A stretch of 64,000 nt of DNA from Lentisphaerota bacterium. GTDB lineage: Bacteria > Verrucomicrobiota > Lentisphaeria > Victivallales > Victivallaceae. Of the stretch, positions 44,493 through 53,778 are shown in pieces. Numbering within the stretch: the stretch's first letter is position 1; each line of letters starts with the position of its first letter. Made by a program: the position numbers and the translations under genes. The stretch spans positions 16,097 through 80,096 of the forward strand of contig SUVY01000005.1 in NCBI GenBank assembly GCA_015061775.1, read 5' to 3'. The notes beneath the pieces are model-generated. The model was not told where the DNA came from. It ran no database searches and was given only the letters and a program-made list of their open reading frames with translations.

Positions 44493-44945
44493 ATGAGTTC
44501 TGACTTTGCTTATCTGGAAAAGATCGGAAGCGAGCCCAACAACCTTATCAAAGGTCTTCAGCTCATCCAGTCTGCCGAAGGCTATGTCTCGGACGACGCT
44601 ATCAGAGCGGCTGCAGCATACTTCAAGCTGCCTGAAGTCGAGATCGAAGGCGTCCTGAGTTTCTACGCCCAATTCAAACGGGTCAAACCGGGCAAATACC
44701 ACATCTGCGTCTGCGATGGTACTGCCTGCCACATCAAAGGCTCAAACCAGGTCCATACCTGGCTCGAGCAGGAACTCGGAATCAAACCGGGTGAGACCGC
44801 TGAAGACGGAGTCTTTTCAATCGAAACTGTCGCCTGCCTCGGCTGCTGCAGTCTCGCTCCCGTGCTGAGCATCAACGGAAAAGTTTACGGAAAACTCGAC
44901 CGCAAAAAACTGTCAAAAATACTGAAGGAGTACGCTGAAAAATGA
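44493..44945 (+). CDS. NuoE-like [2Fe-2S] thioredoxin-fold subunit
   Basis: 150 residues. Helical N-terminus and thioredoxin-like domain binding one [2Fe-2S] cluster with cysteines in CDGTACHIKG and CLGCC. Found in complex I, [FeFe]-hydrogenases and electron-bifurcating enzymes. ATG 44493 follows TTTGGAGAA; the longer frame has an unrelated extension. Overlaps the NuoF-like gene by four bases. No other complex I genes are present, so this is not part of a full Nuo cluster. Confidence 0.9.
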   Translation: MSSDFAYLEKIGSEPNNLIKGLQLIQSAEGYVSDDAIRAAAAYFKLPEVEIEGVLSFYAQFKRVKPGKYHICVCDGTACHIKGSNQVHTWLEQELGIKPGETAEDGVFSIETVACLGCCSLAPVLSINGKVYGKLDRKKLSKILKEYAEK

Positions 44946-46645
44946 GTATTAAACTCCTGCGCGTCGGCGTCGCCAGCTGCGGTATTGCGGCAGGTGCGGA
45001 CGGCGTTATGAACCTGCTGAAAGATAAGGCTGCCGATATTCCGGTCATCGGAGTCGGCTGTCTCGGTCACTGCTACGCTGAGCCCATCGTCGAGGCTGTT
45101 CTCGACGACGGCTCAAGCATCTTCTACCGCGATGTCAAGGCTCTCGACAAAGATATCGACAACATCCTTGCCTGCGGAGAAGAAAACCGTTTTATAATTC
45201 CGGAAAAACGCAAAAACAAAGAGCACGTCATGGTGCTCGCTCTCGCCGGACGCATCGACCCCACCCGTTTTGAGGATTACACTTCAAACGGCGGATATGA
45301 GGGTCTGAAACGCGCCCTCACCCTCACTCCGGAAGAGGTGGTCAATGAAATGAAGCTCTCCGGTCTGCGCGGACGCGGAGGCGGCGGCTTCCCCACCGGC
45401 ACAAAATGGAGTTTCCTCGCCGCAAAACAGGCTGAGGAAAAAATCCTCATCTGCAACGCCGACGAGGGAGACCCCGGAGCCTTCATGGACCGCTCTCTTA
45501 TGGAAAGCGTTCCGCACCAGGTGCTCGAAGGTATGCTCATCGCTGCCTACGCCACCGGAGCCACCAAACTCTTCATCTACTGCCGTGCCGAATATCCGAT
45601 GGCGATCAAGCACCTCAAGATCGCTATCGCCCAGATCTATGAGAACAAGCTCAATGTCATCAACGGCAGAGCTCTTGAAATCAACATCAAAGAGGGTGCC
45701 GGAGCTTTCGTCTGCGGCGAAGAGACTTCTCTCATCGCCTCGCTTGAAGGCAAACGCGGAACTCCGCGTTTCCGTCCGCCCTTCCCCACCGACAGCGGAT
45801 ATCTCGGATATCCCACGATGATCAACAACGTCGAGACCTTCGGCAACGTTCCGATCATCCTGCGTGACGGCGGAGCCAACTATGCCAAGATCGGTACTGA
45901 GGGCAGCAAAGGAACCAAACTCTTCGCCCTCGCCGGTGACCTCAAAAACCCCGGACTCGTCGAAGTTCCCATGGGAACCACCCTCGCCGAGATCGTCTTT
46001 GAGATCGGCGGTGCCGACCCGGCTGAAGTCAAGGCAGTCCAGACCGGAGGTCCCTCCGGCGGATGTATCCCGGTCGAGCTCTTCAATACTCCGGTCGATT
46101 ACGACTCACTCAAAGCCCTCGGAGCCATCATGGGTTCCGGCGGTATGATCGTCATCGGCAAAAACCGCTGTATGGTGGAGACCGCCAGATACTTCCTCGA
46201 CTTCACCCACCGCGAAAGCTGCGGAAAATGCACCTTCTGCCGCATCGGAACCACCCGTATGTTCGAGACCCTTGAGCGCATCGTCGCCGGAAAAGGCAAA
46301 CCCGAAGACCTCGACCTGCTCGAAGATCTCGGCAAAAAAATCAAAGCCGGTTCCCTCTGCGGACTGGGACAAACCGCTCCCAATCCCGTGCTTGCCACTT
46401 TGCGCTATTACCGCCACGAATACGAGGCTCACGTCAACGACCATGTCTGCGAAGCCTGCCAGTGCAACGCTCTGGTCAAACTGACTCTCGATCAGTCCAA
46501 GTGCGTCAAGTGCCGCATGTGTATCAAAAACTGTCCGGTCAACGCCATAAGCGATGATTTCGTCATCGACGCTGACAAATGCACCCGCTGCAACAGCTGC
46601 ATGGAAGTCTGTCCCAAGAAGGCTATCAGCCGGATCTCTGAGTAA
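44942..46645 (+). CDS. NuoF/HydB-like FMN-NADH subunit with extra ferredoxin domains
   Basis: 567 residues. Residues 1-85 are a thioredoxin-like domain with CGIAAGA and GCLGHC. FMN-binding RGRGGGGFPTGTKW lies near 141 and NADH-related GAGAFVCGEETSL near 257. The 4Fe-4S motif ESCGKCTFCRIG lies near 423. The C-terminus adds two ferredoxin-type clusters (CVKCRMCIKNCP, CTRCNSCMEVCP). This layout is that of HydB/HndC-type subunits of bifurcating enzymes, longer than plain NuoF. Co-transcribed with NuoE-like and GltD-like partners; no [FeFe]-hydrogenase catalytic subunit is near. Confidence 0.88.
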   Translation: MSIKLLRVGVASCGIAAGADGVMNLLKDKAADIPVIGVGCLGHCYAEPIVEAVLDDGSSIFYRDVKALDKDIDNILACGEENRFIIPEKRKNKEHVMVLALAGRIDPTRFEDYTSNGGYEGLKRALTLTPEEVVNEMKLSGLRGRGGGGFPTGTKWSFLAAKQAEEKILICNADEGDPGAFMDRSLMESVPHQVLEGMLIAAYATGATKLFIYCRAEYPMAIKHLKIAIAQIYENKLNVINGRALEINIKEGAGAFVCGEETSLIASLEGKRGTPRFRPPFPTDSGYLGYPTMINNVETFGNVPIILRDGGANYAKIGTEGSKGTKLFALAGDLKNPGLVEVPMGTTLAEIVFEIGGADPAEVKAVQTGGPSGGCIPVELFNTPVDYDSLKALGAIMGSGGMIVIGKNRCMVETARYFLDFTHRESCGKCTFCRIGTTRMFETLERIVAGKGKPEDLDLLEDLGKKIKAGSLCGLGQTAPNPVLATLRYYRHEYEAHVNDHVCEACQCNALVKLTLDQSKCVKCRMCIKNCPVNAISDDFVIDADKCTRCNSCMEVCPKKAISRISE

Positions 46646-46657
46646 GGTGATATTATT

Positions 46658-48679
46658 ATGAGTATAGAATTCATCCTCGACGGCCGCACTGTTGCGGCTG
46701 AACCCGGTCAGACCATCATGGATGTCGCCCGGGCAAACAATATAAACATTCCGGGACTTTGCGGAGAGAAACGCATAAGCAAAACCACCAGCTGCTTCGT
46801 CTGCGTGGTCAAAGACCTGAAAACCGGCCGTTTTCTTCCCTCATGCTCAGCCCGTCCCGCTCCCGGTCAGGAGATCGATGCCTCGAGCGAAGAGGTCATC
46901 GAGATGCGCCGCACCGCTCTCAATCTGCTTTTGAGTGAGCACAACGGTGACTGCGAAGCTCCCTGCACCGTCGCCTGCCCTGCACACGCTCCTGTCGAAG
47001 AGTACGTCAGAGCCGGACGCAACGGAGATTTCCTTGAAGCCCTCAAAATCATCAAGAAGCGTATTCCCCTGCCCATGACCATCGGCAGAGTCTGTCCGCG
47101 CTTCTGCGAAAAACAGTGCCGCCGCAACATCGGAGGAAAACCCGTCGCCATCAACGAGTTCAAGCGTCTTGCCGCTGACCTCTACTATGATACTTACGTC
47201 GAGGAAACCGCTCCCGCCACCGGCAAAAAAGTCGCCGTCGTCGGAGCCGGACCCGCCGGAATTTCCGCCGCATACTACCTCACGCTTGAGGGTGTCGCCG
47301 TGACCGTTTTTGAGGCAATGCCCCAGGCTGGCGGAATGACCAGATACGGTATTCCGGAGTACCGCCTTCCCAAAAAAGGAATTCTCGACCGTGAGCTCGC
47401 TCACTTTGAAAAACTCGGTGTCAAATTTGAGTTCAACAAAAAACTCGGCGAAAACCTCGATCTCGCCCAGCTTCAGAACGATTTTGACGCGGTCATCATC
47501 GCTATCGGATGCTGGCAGAGCTCCGGAATCCGCTGCGAAGGTGAAGAACTCGCCGTTTCCGGTATCGATTTCCTGAGAAACGTTGCACTCAACGACAATG
47601 TTGCTCCCAACCCGGGCAAAGTCATCGTCGTCGGCGGAGGAAATACTGCTATGGACTGTCTGCGCACTTCCGTGCGTCTGGGCAGCAGCGATGTCAACTG
47701 CTTCTACCGCCGTACCGAAAAAGAGATGCCCGCTGAAAAAATCGAGATCGAAGAGGCTAAAGAGGAGGGAGTCAACTTCCACTATCTCGCCGCTCCGGTC
47801 AAAATCGAAAAGCGCGGCGGCAAACTTGTCATGACCTTCCGCAAAATGGAGCTCGGAGAACCCGATGCTTCCGGACGCCGTAAACCGGTCGAAGTTCCCG
47901 GAAGTGATTATGAGGTCGAAGCCGACACCATCATTTCCGCAATCGGTCAGAAGACCCAGGCTCCTGCCGGAGTTCCGGTCAACCGTTTCGGATATCTCGA
48001 AGCCGCCAATATGGGCAACAAACTCTACTCCGCCGGAGACTGTCTCTCCGGAGCTGCGACCGTGGTCGAAGCTGTCGCCACCGGACGCAATGCCGCCCAG
48101 GAAGTGCTTCACGACATCCTCGGCAAAGAGTTTGAGCTAGAGCACACCGTCAATGTTTCCCGCGGAAACTGGCAGGATCTCTCAACTGATGATATCGTGG
48201 TGCTCAAAGGAGATGAACTCTCCAAAGCCGAACGCGAAGAGCTGAAACTTATTCCGCTCGAGGAGCGAAAAACCACCTTCAAAGAGACCACTCTCACCAT
48301 GGAAAAAGAGCGCGTCATGTCCGAAGGGAAACGCTGTATCGAATGCAGCTGCACCGATAAAGCCGACTGCAAATTGAGAGCTTACGCCGAAGAGTACAAC
48401 TGCGATCCCGAAGCCATCAAAGGCGAGCGTCAGGTCGCAAGCTACGACGTGCGTCATCCGCTCATCATCCAGGATCGCGGCAAGTGCATCAAGTGCGGCG
48501 TCTGCGTCAAGATCTGCAAAGAGGTGGTCAACAAGAGCCTGCTCAGTCAGAAAAAACGCGGATTCTACACCGTTATCGGAACCGCTTTTGAAGCCGGATT
48601 CCCGGCAAGCTGCTCCGATTGCGGAGAGTGCGTCAATGCCTGTCCCACCGGTGCCCTCGGCTGGAGGATCAAAAAATAA
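46658..48679 (+). CDS. [2Fe-2S]/GltD-like NAD(P)H flavoprotein with C-terminal 4Fe-4S clusters
   Basis: 673-residue multi-domain protein. The N-terminus binds [2Fe-2S] with Cys35, Cys46, Cys49 and Cys63, as in NuoG/HydA. A Cys-rich GltD/NfnB helical domain follows (CEAPCTVACPAHAPVEEY, GRVCPRFCEKQCRRN). FAD-binding VVGAGPAGISAAYYL lies near 196 and NADPH-domain VVGGGNTAMDCLRTS near 325. The C-terminus has CIKCGVCVKIC and CSDCGECVNACPTGA. It lacks the H-cluster domain of hydrogenases and the large subunit of glutamate synthase. With NuoE/NuoF-like partners it resembles the NfnB-like subunit of Sporomusa-type transhydrogenase; other ferredoxin/NAD(P) oxidoreductases remain possible. Confidence 0.82.
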   Translation: MSIEFILDGRTVAAEPGQTIMDVARANNINIPGLCGEKRISKTTSCFVCVVKDLKTGRFLPSCSARPAPGQEIDASSEEVIEMRRTALNLLLSEHNGDCEAPCTVACPAHAPVEEYVRAGRNGDFLEALKIIKKRIPLPMTIGRVCPRFCEKQCRRNIGGKPVAINEFKRLAADLYYDTYVEETAPATGKKVAVVGAGPAGISAAYYLTLEGVAVTVFEAMPQAGGMTRYGIPEYRLPKKGILDRELAHFEKLGVKFEFNKKLGENLDLAQLQNDFDAVIIAIGCWQSSGIRCEGEELAVSGIDFLRNVALNDNVAPNPGKVIVVGGGNTAMDCLRTSVRLGSSDVNCFYRRTEKEMPAEKIEIEEAKEEGVNFHYLAAPVKIEKRGGKLVMTFRKMELGEPDASGRRKPVEVPGSDYEVEADTIISAIGQKTQAPAGVPVNRFGYLEAANMGNKLYSAGDCLSGAATVVEAVATGRNAAQEVLHDILGKEFELEHTVNVSRGNWQDLSTDDIVVLKGDELSKAEREELKLIPLEERKTTFKETTLTMEKERVMSEGKRCIECSCTDKADCKLRAYAEEYNCDPEAIKGERQVASYDVRHPLIIQDRGKCIKCGVCVKICKEVVNKSLLSQKKRGFYTVIGTAFEAGFPASCSDCGECVNACPTGALGWRIKK

Positions 48680-48683
48680 CACC

Positions 48684-49964
48684 ATGGCAAAAAAAGCCGC
48701 CATCGTAACTCTCGGATGCCGACTCAACCACGCCGACAGCGCGTTGTTGACCAGTCGGCTCCGGAATTTGGGGTACGAGCTTGTTCCTTCCGGATCGTCC
48801 GGGCCGTTCGATCTCGTTCTCATCAACAGCTGTGCCGTCACAGCTGAAGCGGTACGCAAAAGCCGGCAGGCTCTGCGCCAGTTCCGCAAAAAGTATCCGG
48901 ACGCCACCATCGTCGTCGCCGGATGCGCCGCACTCAACGCTAAACAGCAGTTGTTGGATGATGGAGCGGACTGTGTTTTCGGAAATAACGGAAAAAAACA
49001 GCTGGCGGATTTTCTTGACAACTATTCAACTGCTGAAAATGACAACTGGAAGAGCGTTTTCTTTGAAGAGAGCTTTTCCAGTTTTCCTTTCCGCAGCCGC
49101 GCATTCATCAAAATACAGGAGGGGTGCAACAACTTCTGCACCTACTGCATCGTTCCGCACGTCCGCGGACGCGAGAGATCACGCAGCTTTGAAGAGGCTC
49201 TCTCCGACTGCCGGAATGCCGTTGAAGCAGGATTTCCGGAAATCATTCTCACCGGAGTGAACACCTGCGCCTACAACGACAACGGCCGCACCCTCGCAGA
49301 TTTTATCCGCGCAGCCGCCAGCATCGACGGAGACTTCAGAATCAGGCTGAGCTCAACAGAACCCAATTTCAAAAACATCGGTCTGCTTGACGTTATGGCT
49401 GAAACTCCGAAGGTCTGCCGTTTTCTGCATATATCGCTCCAGCACGGAGACAACCGCGTACTAAAGCGGATGAACCGCCATTACTCCACAGAGGAGTTCG
49501 CCGATTTTGTATCGCGCGCAAGGAAACTCATGCCGGATATCCACATCGGAACAGACGTTATCGCAGGATTTCCCGGTGAGACAGATGAGGAATTTGAGAG
49601 CTCTCTTGAGTTTATCAGGAAAACAGGGTTTTCCAACACCCATGTATTTACTTACAGCCGCCGCCCCGGAACTCCGGCTGCCGATTATCCGGGACAGATT
49701 CCGGAAAACATAAAATCCCTCCGGTCGGCGGCAATAAGAGAAATTGCCAAAGAGTCTGCCGTGAAATTCGCGCAGAGCATGATATCCAAAAAGCTCAGCG
49801 TCATTTTTGAACAGACCAGAAACGGAATGATATCAGGCTGGAGCGGCAATTATCTCGCCATCGCTGAAAAAGAGGGTTCTTTCCCCACAGGAAAAATCGT
49901 CGAAGTAACCGCAAACAGAAACAATCTCGCAATTTTAAATGATATGGAGCAAGATCCGATATGA
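48684..49964 (+). CDS. MtaB/MiaB-family radical SAM tRNA methylthiotransferase
   Basis: 426 residues. An N-terminal UPF0004 domain (IVTLGCRLNHADS) with three cysteines binding one 4Fe-4S cluster, then a radical SAM motif GCNNFCTYC near 147, and a short TRAM-like C-terminus. The opening TLGCRLNHADS and overall length favour MtaB, which adds methylthio to t6A37 of tRNA, over MiaB or RimO. ATG 48684 lies four bases after the flavoprotein stop; the longer frame is not supported. Overlaps the GT2 gene by ATGA. Confidence 0.85.
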   Translation: MAKKAAIVTLGCRLNHADSALLTSRLRNLGYELVPSGSSGPFDLVLINSCAVTAEAVRKSRQALRQFRKKYPDATIVVAGCAALNAKQQLLDDGADCVFGNNGKKQLADFLDNYSTAENDNWKSVFFEESFSSFPFRSRAFIKIQEGCNNFCTYCIVPHVRGRERSRSFEEALSDCRNAVEAGFPEIILTGVNTCAYNDNGRTLADFIRAAASIDGDFRIRLSSTEPNFKNIGLLDVMAETPKVCRFLHISLQHGDNRVLKRMNRHYSTEEFADFVSRARKLMPDIHIGTDVIAGFPGETDEEFESSLEFIRKTGFSNTHVFTYSRRPGTPAADYPGQIPENIKSLRSAAIREIAKESAVKFAQSMISKKLSVIFEQTRNGMISGWSGNYLAIAEKEGSFPTGKIVEVTANRNNLAILNDMEQDPI

Positions 49965-51124
49965 ACAACTCCGTCAATTTGAGCATAATCATCTCGTGCC
50001 ACAGCAAAACTCCCTATTTTCAGGAGATGCTCGACTCTTTACTTTCATGCGGATATCACTTCAACAATACTGAAATACTCATCTGCGATGATGCCAGTCC
50101 GGCGGGCGGAGACGGTGAAACTGCAAGAATATATGCCAGCCGTTATCCGCGCCTTATAAAGTGCATCAGAAACGAAAAGAATATCGGAGTATCACGCTCA
50201 TACAACACGCTCGTATCCATGGCGCAAGGCAGATACATCATGCCTTTCGACAGCGACGACGTCTTTGTCAAATTCGATATCGACGGCGCAATCAGTGAGC
50301 TCGATGAACACCCGGAGTGGTGCGCCAGTTACGGAAAAAAACTGCTCTTTTCCGCCAAAGACGGCTATATGGGCAGCAGCCACGGAGGCGATTACAGTCC
50401 ATTCGCCCTGCTGCTCGACCCCAGGATGACCCATATCGGCATGATAATCAGAGCAAGCGATTTGAAAAACACCCGCGGATATATGCTTCCGGGAGGTGCT
50501 GTCTGCAAAGTTGCGGACGACGTCTGCATGTGGAGCGCGATATGTGCCGGCAAAATCATGCACTTCAAAAATGAAGTGCGCGGACTCTACCGCATCCACT
50601 CCGGACAGGAGACCAGTTTGAAAGCAAGACTTTTTGCCGAGGCATACGAGACCTGCCGCGACACATTCCTTGCTGAAAACAACACCGTTGCCAATAAAAT
50701 ACGCTGCGATGCCCCGTTCCAGCTCTCCGAAAAAGAGGTCATTCCGGCGGTGGTCATCGCCGGAATAAAATTCATCCGCTCAAAAAATCCGCAGGAGAGG
50801 ATGGGGTATCTCAACATCGCATCCCAACTCATGCCTTTTGACTACGGAATCGATGAGTACCGCATCAAAGAGTATCTCGCCGCCAACGACCGCGATAACG
50901 CCGTCAGATATGCGCTCGCCATGCTCGCAAACCACAGCGGAAAACCCTATGTGGTAAACGTGGCTCTCGGACTCGCACGGCAGGCGTGCACCGGAAACAA
51001 AATGCTTGAACAGAGACTCTCTCTCGCTCATCAGAACGCACTTCAGGAGTTTTTCACACTCTCTCCGGAAATAAAAGAGCAGCTCAATAAAAGTGTGGCA
51101 AGATTTCAGAACCAACGCTTCTAA
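49961..51124 (+). CDS. GT2 family glycosyltransferase
   Basis: 387 residues. GT-A fold at the N-terminus: LSIIISCHSKTPYFQEMLDSLL, ICDDASPAGG near 43, and the metal-binding DSDD in MPFDSDDVFVK near 97. The WGHR-like acceptor region is replaced by ADDVCMWSAICAGK near 184. The C-terminal 130 residues are helical and possibly tetratricopeptide-like. No membrane helices. Sugar and acceptor unknown. In the run from NuoE to galM, with an esterase next. Confidence 0.85.
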   Translation: MNNSVNLSIIISCHSKTPYFQEMLDSLLSCGYHFNNTEILICDDASPAGGDGETARIYASRYPRLIKCIRNEKNIGVSRSYNTLVSMAQGRYIMPFDSDDVFVKFDIDGAISELDEHPEWCASYGKKLLFSAKDGYMGSSHGGDYSPFALLLDPRMTHIGMIIRASDLKNTRGYMLPGGAVCKVADDVCMWSAICAGKIMHFKNEVRGLYRIHSGQETSLKARLFAEAYETCRDTFLAENNTVANKIRCDAPFQLSEKEVIPAVVIAGIKFIRSKNPQERMGYLNIASQLMPFDYGIDEYRIKEYLAANDRDNAVRYALAMLANHSGKPYVVNVALGLARQACTGNKMLEQRLSLAHQNALQEFFTLSPEIKEQLNKSVARFQNQRF

Positions 51125-51138
51125 CAGGAGTTAAACCA

Positions 51139-52254
51139 ATGTCTTCCCAATACTCAGACCCCAACATGCGTGTAAAAAAACTGAAAAATGACGATCTGCG
51201 CTATTTTTCAGTCGATGACTGCGAACACTTCGTACTTGAAGGTTTGCCGTTCAGAGAAAAACAGGGCAAGTTCAGAAGACTTCCTGAGCGTGATGAGCTC
51301 TTCCCTTACACCGAAGGAGTCGATCTTTACGCCACCCACTCCGCCGGAGCATGTCTGAGATTTTCAACCGACTCAGCCGACATCAGGATAAAAGCAAAAG
51401 TGAGGATGCACTTCAACTCAGGAGATATTATGACCCTGGGCAGGATCGGCTTCGACCTCTACTGCGGAAAACCCAATGAGAGCTTCTGTGCAGGAGTAAC
51501 CAAAATCAATTTCGATGAAGTGACGTTTCCTGATTACGAATACTCTGCGCAGCTCTACAACCGTCCCAATCCCAAGAAGGTGATGCATGAGTTTCAGGTG
51601 TATTTTCCACTCTACGCCGAAGTGCTCGAATTCAGTATCGGGCTTGAGAAAGATGCGGTGACAGCTCCTCCGTCTCCGCGCAGCGATGACCGGCCGATCA
51701 TCCTCTATGGAACATCTATCGAACAGGGATGCAGTGCTTCGCGTCCCGGAATGTGCTACGCGGCTATCATGTCCCGCAAACTCAACCGCGAAGTTATAAA
51801 TATGGGATTTGCCGGAAGCGGCAAAGGTGAACCAGCTATGGCGGAAAAACTTGCTTCCATCAATGACCCCGGAGCATATATTTTGTGGTATGACTCAAAT
51901 GTCTCTCCGGAAGAGCTGGAAAAAACACTTCCCAAATTCACCGATATCCTCCGTTTCGCCCACAGGAAGACTCCGATAATCACCATCTCAAAGTTGCCCT
52001 ATCCCGATGAGATAGCCGCCGATGCCTACGACGACGCCATGTTTGAAGAAAGGCAGCAGCGCACCCGCATCCACCACGAAAACATGACCCGCAGAGTCAA
52101 TGCAGGTGACGCGAGAATACACTTTATAGACGGCCGGAAACTTCTGTCCGGAGATGTCGCTGATTGTTTCCACGACCTCATCCATCCCAATGATCACGGA
52201 ATGGGGAAAATCGCCGAACTGCTCGTTCCGCGGCTTGCAGTCCTTACTCAATGA
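51139..52254 (+). CDS. SGNH/GDSL-type hydrolase with N-terminal beta domain
   Basis: 371 residues. An N-terminal beta-sandwich (about 1-180) resembles the SsfX3/acetylxylan-esterase accessory domain. The SGNH catalytic part follows: block I Ser in LYGTSIEQGCSASRPG near 193, block II Gly in MGFAGSGKGEP near 222, and block V Asp-x-x-His in HDLIHPNDHGM near 345. No signal peptide. Probably removes acetyl or similar groups from sugars entering with the GH51 substrate. AGGAG precedes the ATG. Confidence 0.82.
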   Translation: MSSQYSDPNMRVKKLKNDDLRYFSVDDCEHFVLEGLPFREKQGKFRRLPERDELFPYTEGVDLYATHSAGACLRFSTDSADIRIKAKVRMHFNSGDIMTLGRIGFDLYCGKPNESFCAGVTKINFDEVTFPDYEYSAQLYNRPNPKKVMHEFQVYFPLYAEVLEFSIGLEKDAVTAPPSPRSDDRPIILYGTSIEQGCSASRPGMCYAAIMSRKLNREVINMGFAGSGKGEPAMAEKLASINDPGAYILWYDSNVSPEELEKTLPKFTDILRFAHRKTPIITISKLPYPDEIAADAYDDAMFEERQQRTRIHHENMTRRVNAGDARIHFIDGRKLLSGDVADCFHDLIHPNDHGMGKIAELLVPRLAVLTQ

Positions 52255-52281
52255 CAACTTTACAATAACAGGTCATAAAGT

Positions 52282-53754
52282 ATGAATACAATAAAAATCA
52301 ACGCGACGTCCCGGCATAAACTCTCTCCTTATCTGCACATGCAGTTTGCTGAACCATTGAGCAACGCGGATATATCTGTCGATGCCGCATGGAACTATGT
52401 TGAAAACTGCTGGGAAAAGAATTTTGTCAAACTTATAAAACGCCTCGCTCCCCCGATGATCCGCTGGGGAGGATGCTTCGCAAGCTATTATCACTGGAAA
52501 GAGGCTGTGGGTCCCCGCAGTTCACGCGTTCCCATGCTCAACCTCGCCTGGGACGGCGTCTTTTCAAACCAGATCGGAACTGCCGAATTCGTCGAGCTAT
52601 GCCGCATCGCCAACTCCGAACCTCTCATGTGTGTCAACATGGAGTCCGACGGACGCAAAACCTGGGCTTATCCCTGTCCCGGAGCTGACCGCCGCGGTAC
52701 CGCCGAAGAGGCCGCCGAGTGGGTCGCTTACTGCAACGATCCTGACAATAAACTGCGTAAATCCCACGGTTACAATGATCCCCTGACCATCCGCTACTGG
52801 CAGATAGGCAATGAAACAAGTTACTTCTACGCCGAAGCCACCGGAGACCGCACCTGGATACGCGACGGCTACACCAGCAAAGAAAACGCCGCAGCCGCCA
52901 AACGTTTTGCTTCCGCGATGAGAAAAGCCGACAACGACCTCAAACTCATCGCATGGGGTGACGATGAATACGCCATAGATGTCTGCGAAGAGCTGGGTGA
53001 TATGATCGATCTTATCGCCTTCCACAGCCATTGGGTCTATTCCAGGGAGAATGGAGGAGAAGTCCTCACCGACTGTTATTACCGTCAAGACCCTGAGGCG
53101 GTCTGGAACAAAATGCTCAGCGCTTCAAAAGAGCTCGATGAAAAAATCATCTCGATGAAAGAGCTGGTCAAACCTTACAACAAGCGTCTCGCCATGACCG
53201 AGGGACACTTCTGCATTGCCGACGGACGCGACCGCGGAGACATCCTCTCCTCATGGGCTGCCGGAGTTGCTTACGCAAAAAATCTCAACACCATAGCCCG
53301 CCACAGCGACGTCCTCGATATCGCCACCTGCGCCGACTTTTTCGGAAACCGCTGGCAGGTCAATGCTATGATGCTTCCGACTCCGGTGTATGCCGGAAAA
53401 GCCTACCTCATGCCCGTCGGAGAAGTCATGGGACTCTACTCTCAGCATTGCGGAAAATTTGCCGTTCAAGCTGAGTGCTCCGACAAAGATGTCGATGTCA
53501 CCGCCTCCGTTGACGGAAACAAAATGTATCTGCACATCGTCAACACCAACGCTCACAGCGCGATTCCGCTTAAGATCGACGCGGGTGGCAGCAGCATCGC
53601 CAAAGCTCACGCCTGGGAAATCGCAAGCGCGCCCTGGAAAGAGATCAATCAGCTCGATACCGAATGTTTCCTTCCGGTAAAGAAAGAAATTTCTCCTGAA
53701 AAATACATCATTCCTGCGGCAGGCGTTGCCGCGGTTGAACTGGAACTTATATAA
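52282..53754 (+). CDS. GH51-like alpha-L-arabinofuranosidase
   Basis: 490 residues, typical GH51 length: a TIM barrel (about 30-370) and a C-terminal beta domain. Acid/base Glu in YWQIGNETSYF near residue 178, nucleophile Glu in LAMTEGHF near 299, and IRWGGCFASYYHW near 61. Cytoplasmic, removing arabinose from imported oligosaccharides. Neighbouring esterase and galM agree with hemicellulose or pectin side-chain breakdown. Exact linkage cannot be set from sequence. Confidence 0.86.
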   Translation: MNTIKINATSRHKLSPYLHMQFAEPLSNADISVDAAWNYVENCWEKNFVKLIKRLAPPMIRWGGCFASYYHWKEAVGPRSSRVPMLNLAWDGVFSNQIGTAEFVELCRIANSEPLMCVNMESDGRKTWAYPCPGADRRGTAEEAAEWVAYCNDPDNKLRKSHGYNDPLTIRYWQIGNETSYFYAEATGDRTWIRDGYTSKENAAAAKRFASAMRKADNDLKLIAWGDDEYAIDVCEELGDMIDLIAFHSHWVYSRENGGEVLTDCYYRQDPEAVWNKMLSASKELDEKIISMKELVKPYNKRLAMTEGHFCIADGRDRGDILSSWAAGVAYAKNLNTIARHSDVLDIATCADFFGNRWQVNAMMLPTPVYAGKAYLMPVGEVMGLYSQHCGKFAVQAECSDKDVDVTASVDGNKMYLHIVNTNAHSAIPLKIDAGGSSIAKAHAWEIASAPWKEINQLDTECFLPVKKEISPEKYIIPAAGVAAVELELI

Positions 53755-53778
53755 TCCATCATAAAAAGGAGTATCGTT

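Noticed and set aside
44493..46645. Part of a complex I (nuo) operon
   Set aside because: Only NuoE- and NuoF-like genes occur; NuoF carries extra ferredoxin domains and no membrane subunits follow.
46847..48112. 421-residue minus-strand open frame opposite the GltD-like gene
   Set aside because: Shadow of a strongly supported gene; composition rich in Ser/Gly/Phe/Asp typical of reverse frames here.
44493..48679. [FeFe]-hydrogenase operon
   Set aside because: The NuoE and HydB-like subunits fit, but no H-cluster-binding motifs (such as TSCCPG or its partners) are present in the third protein.
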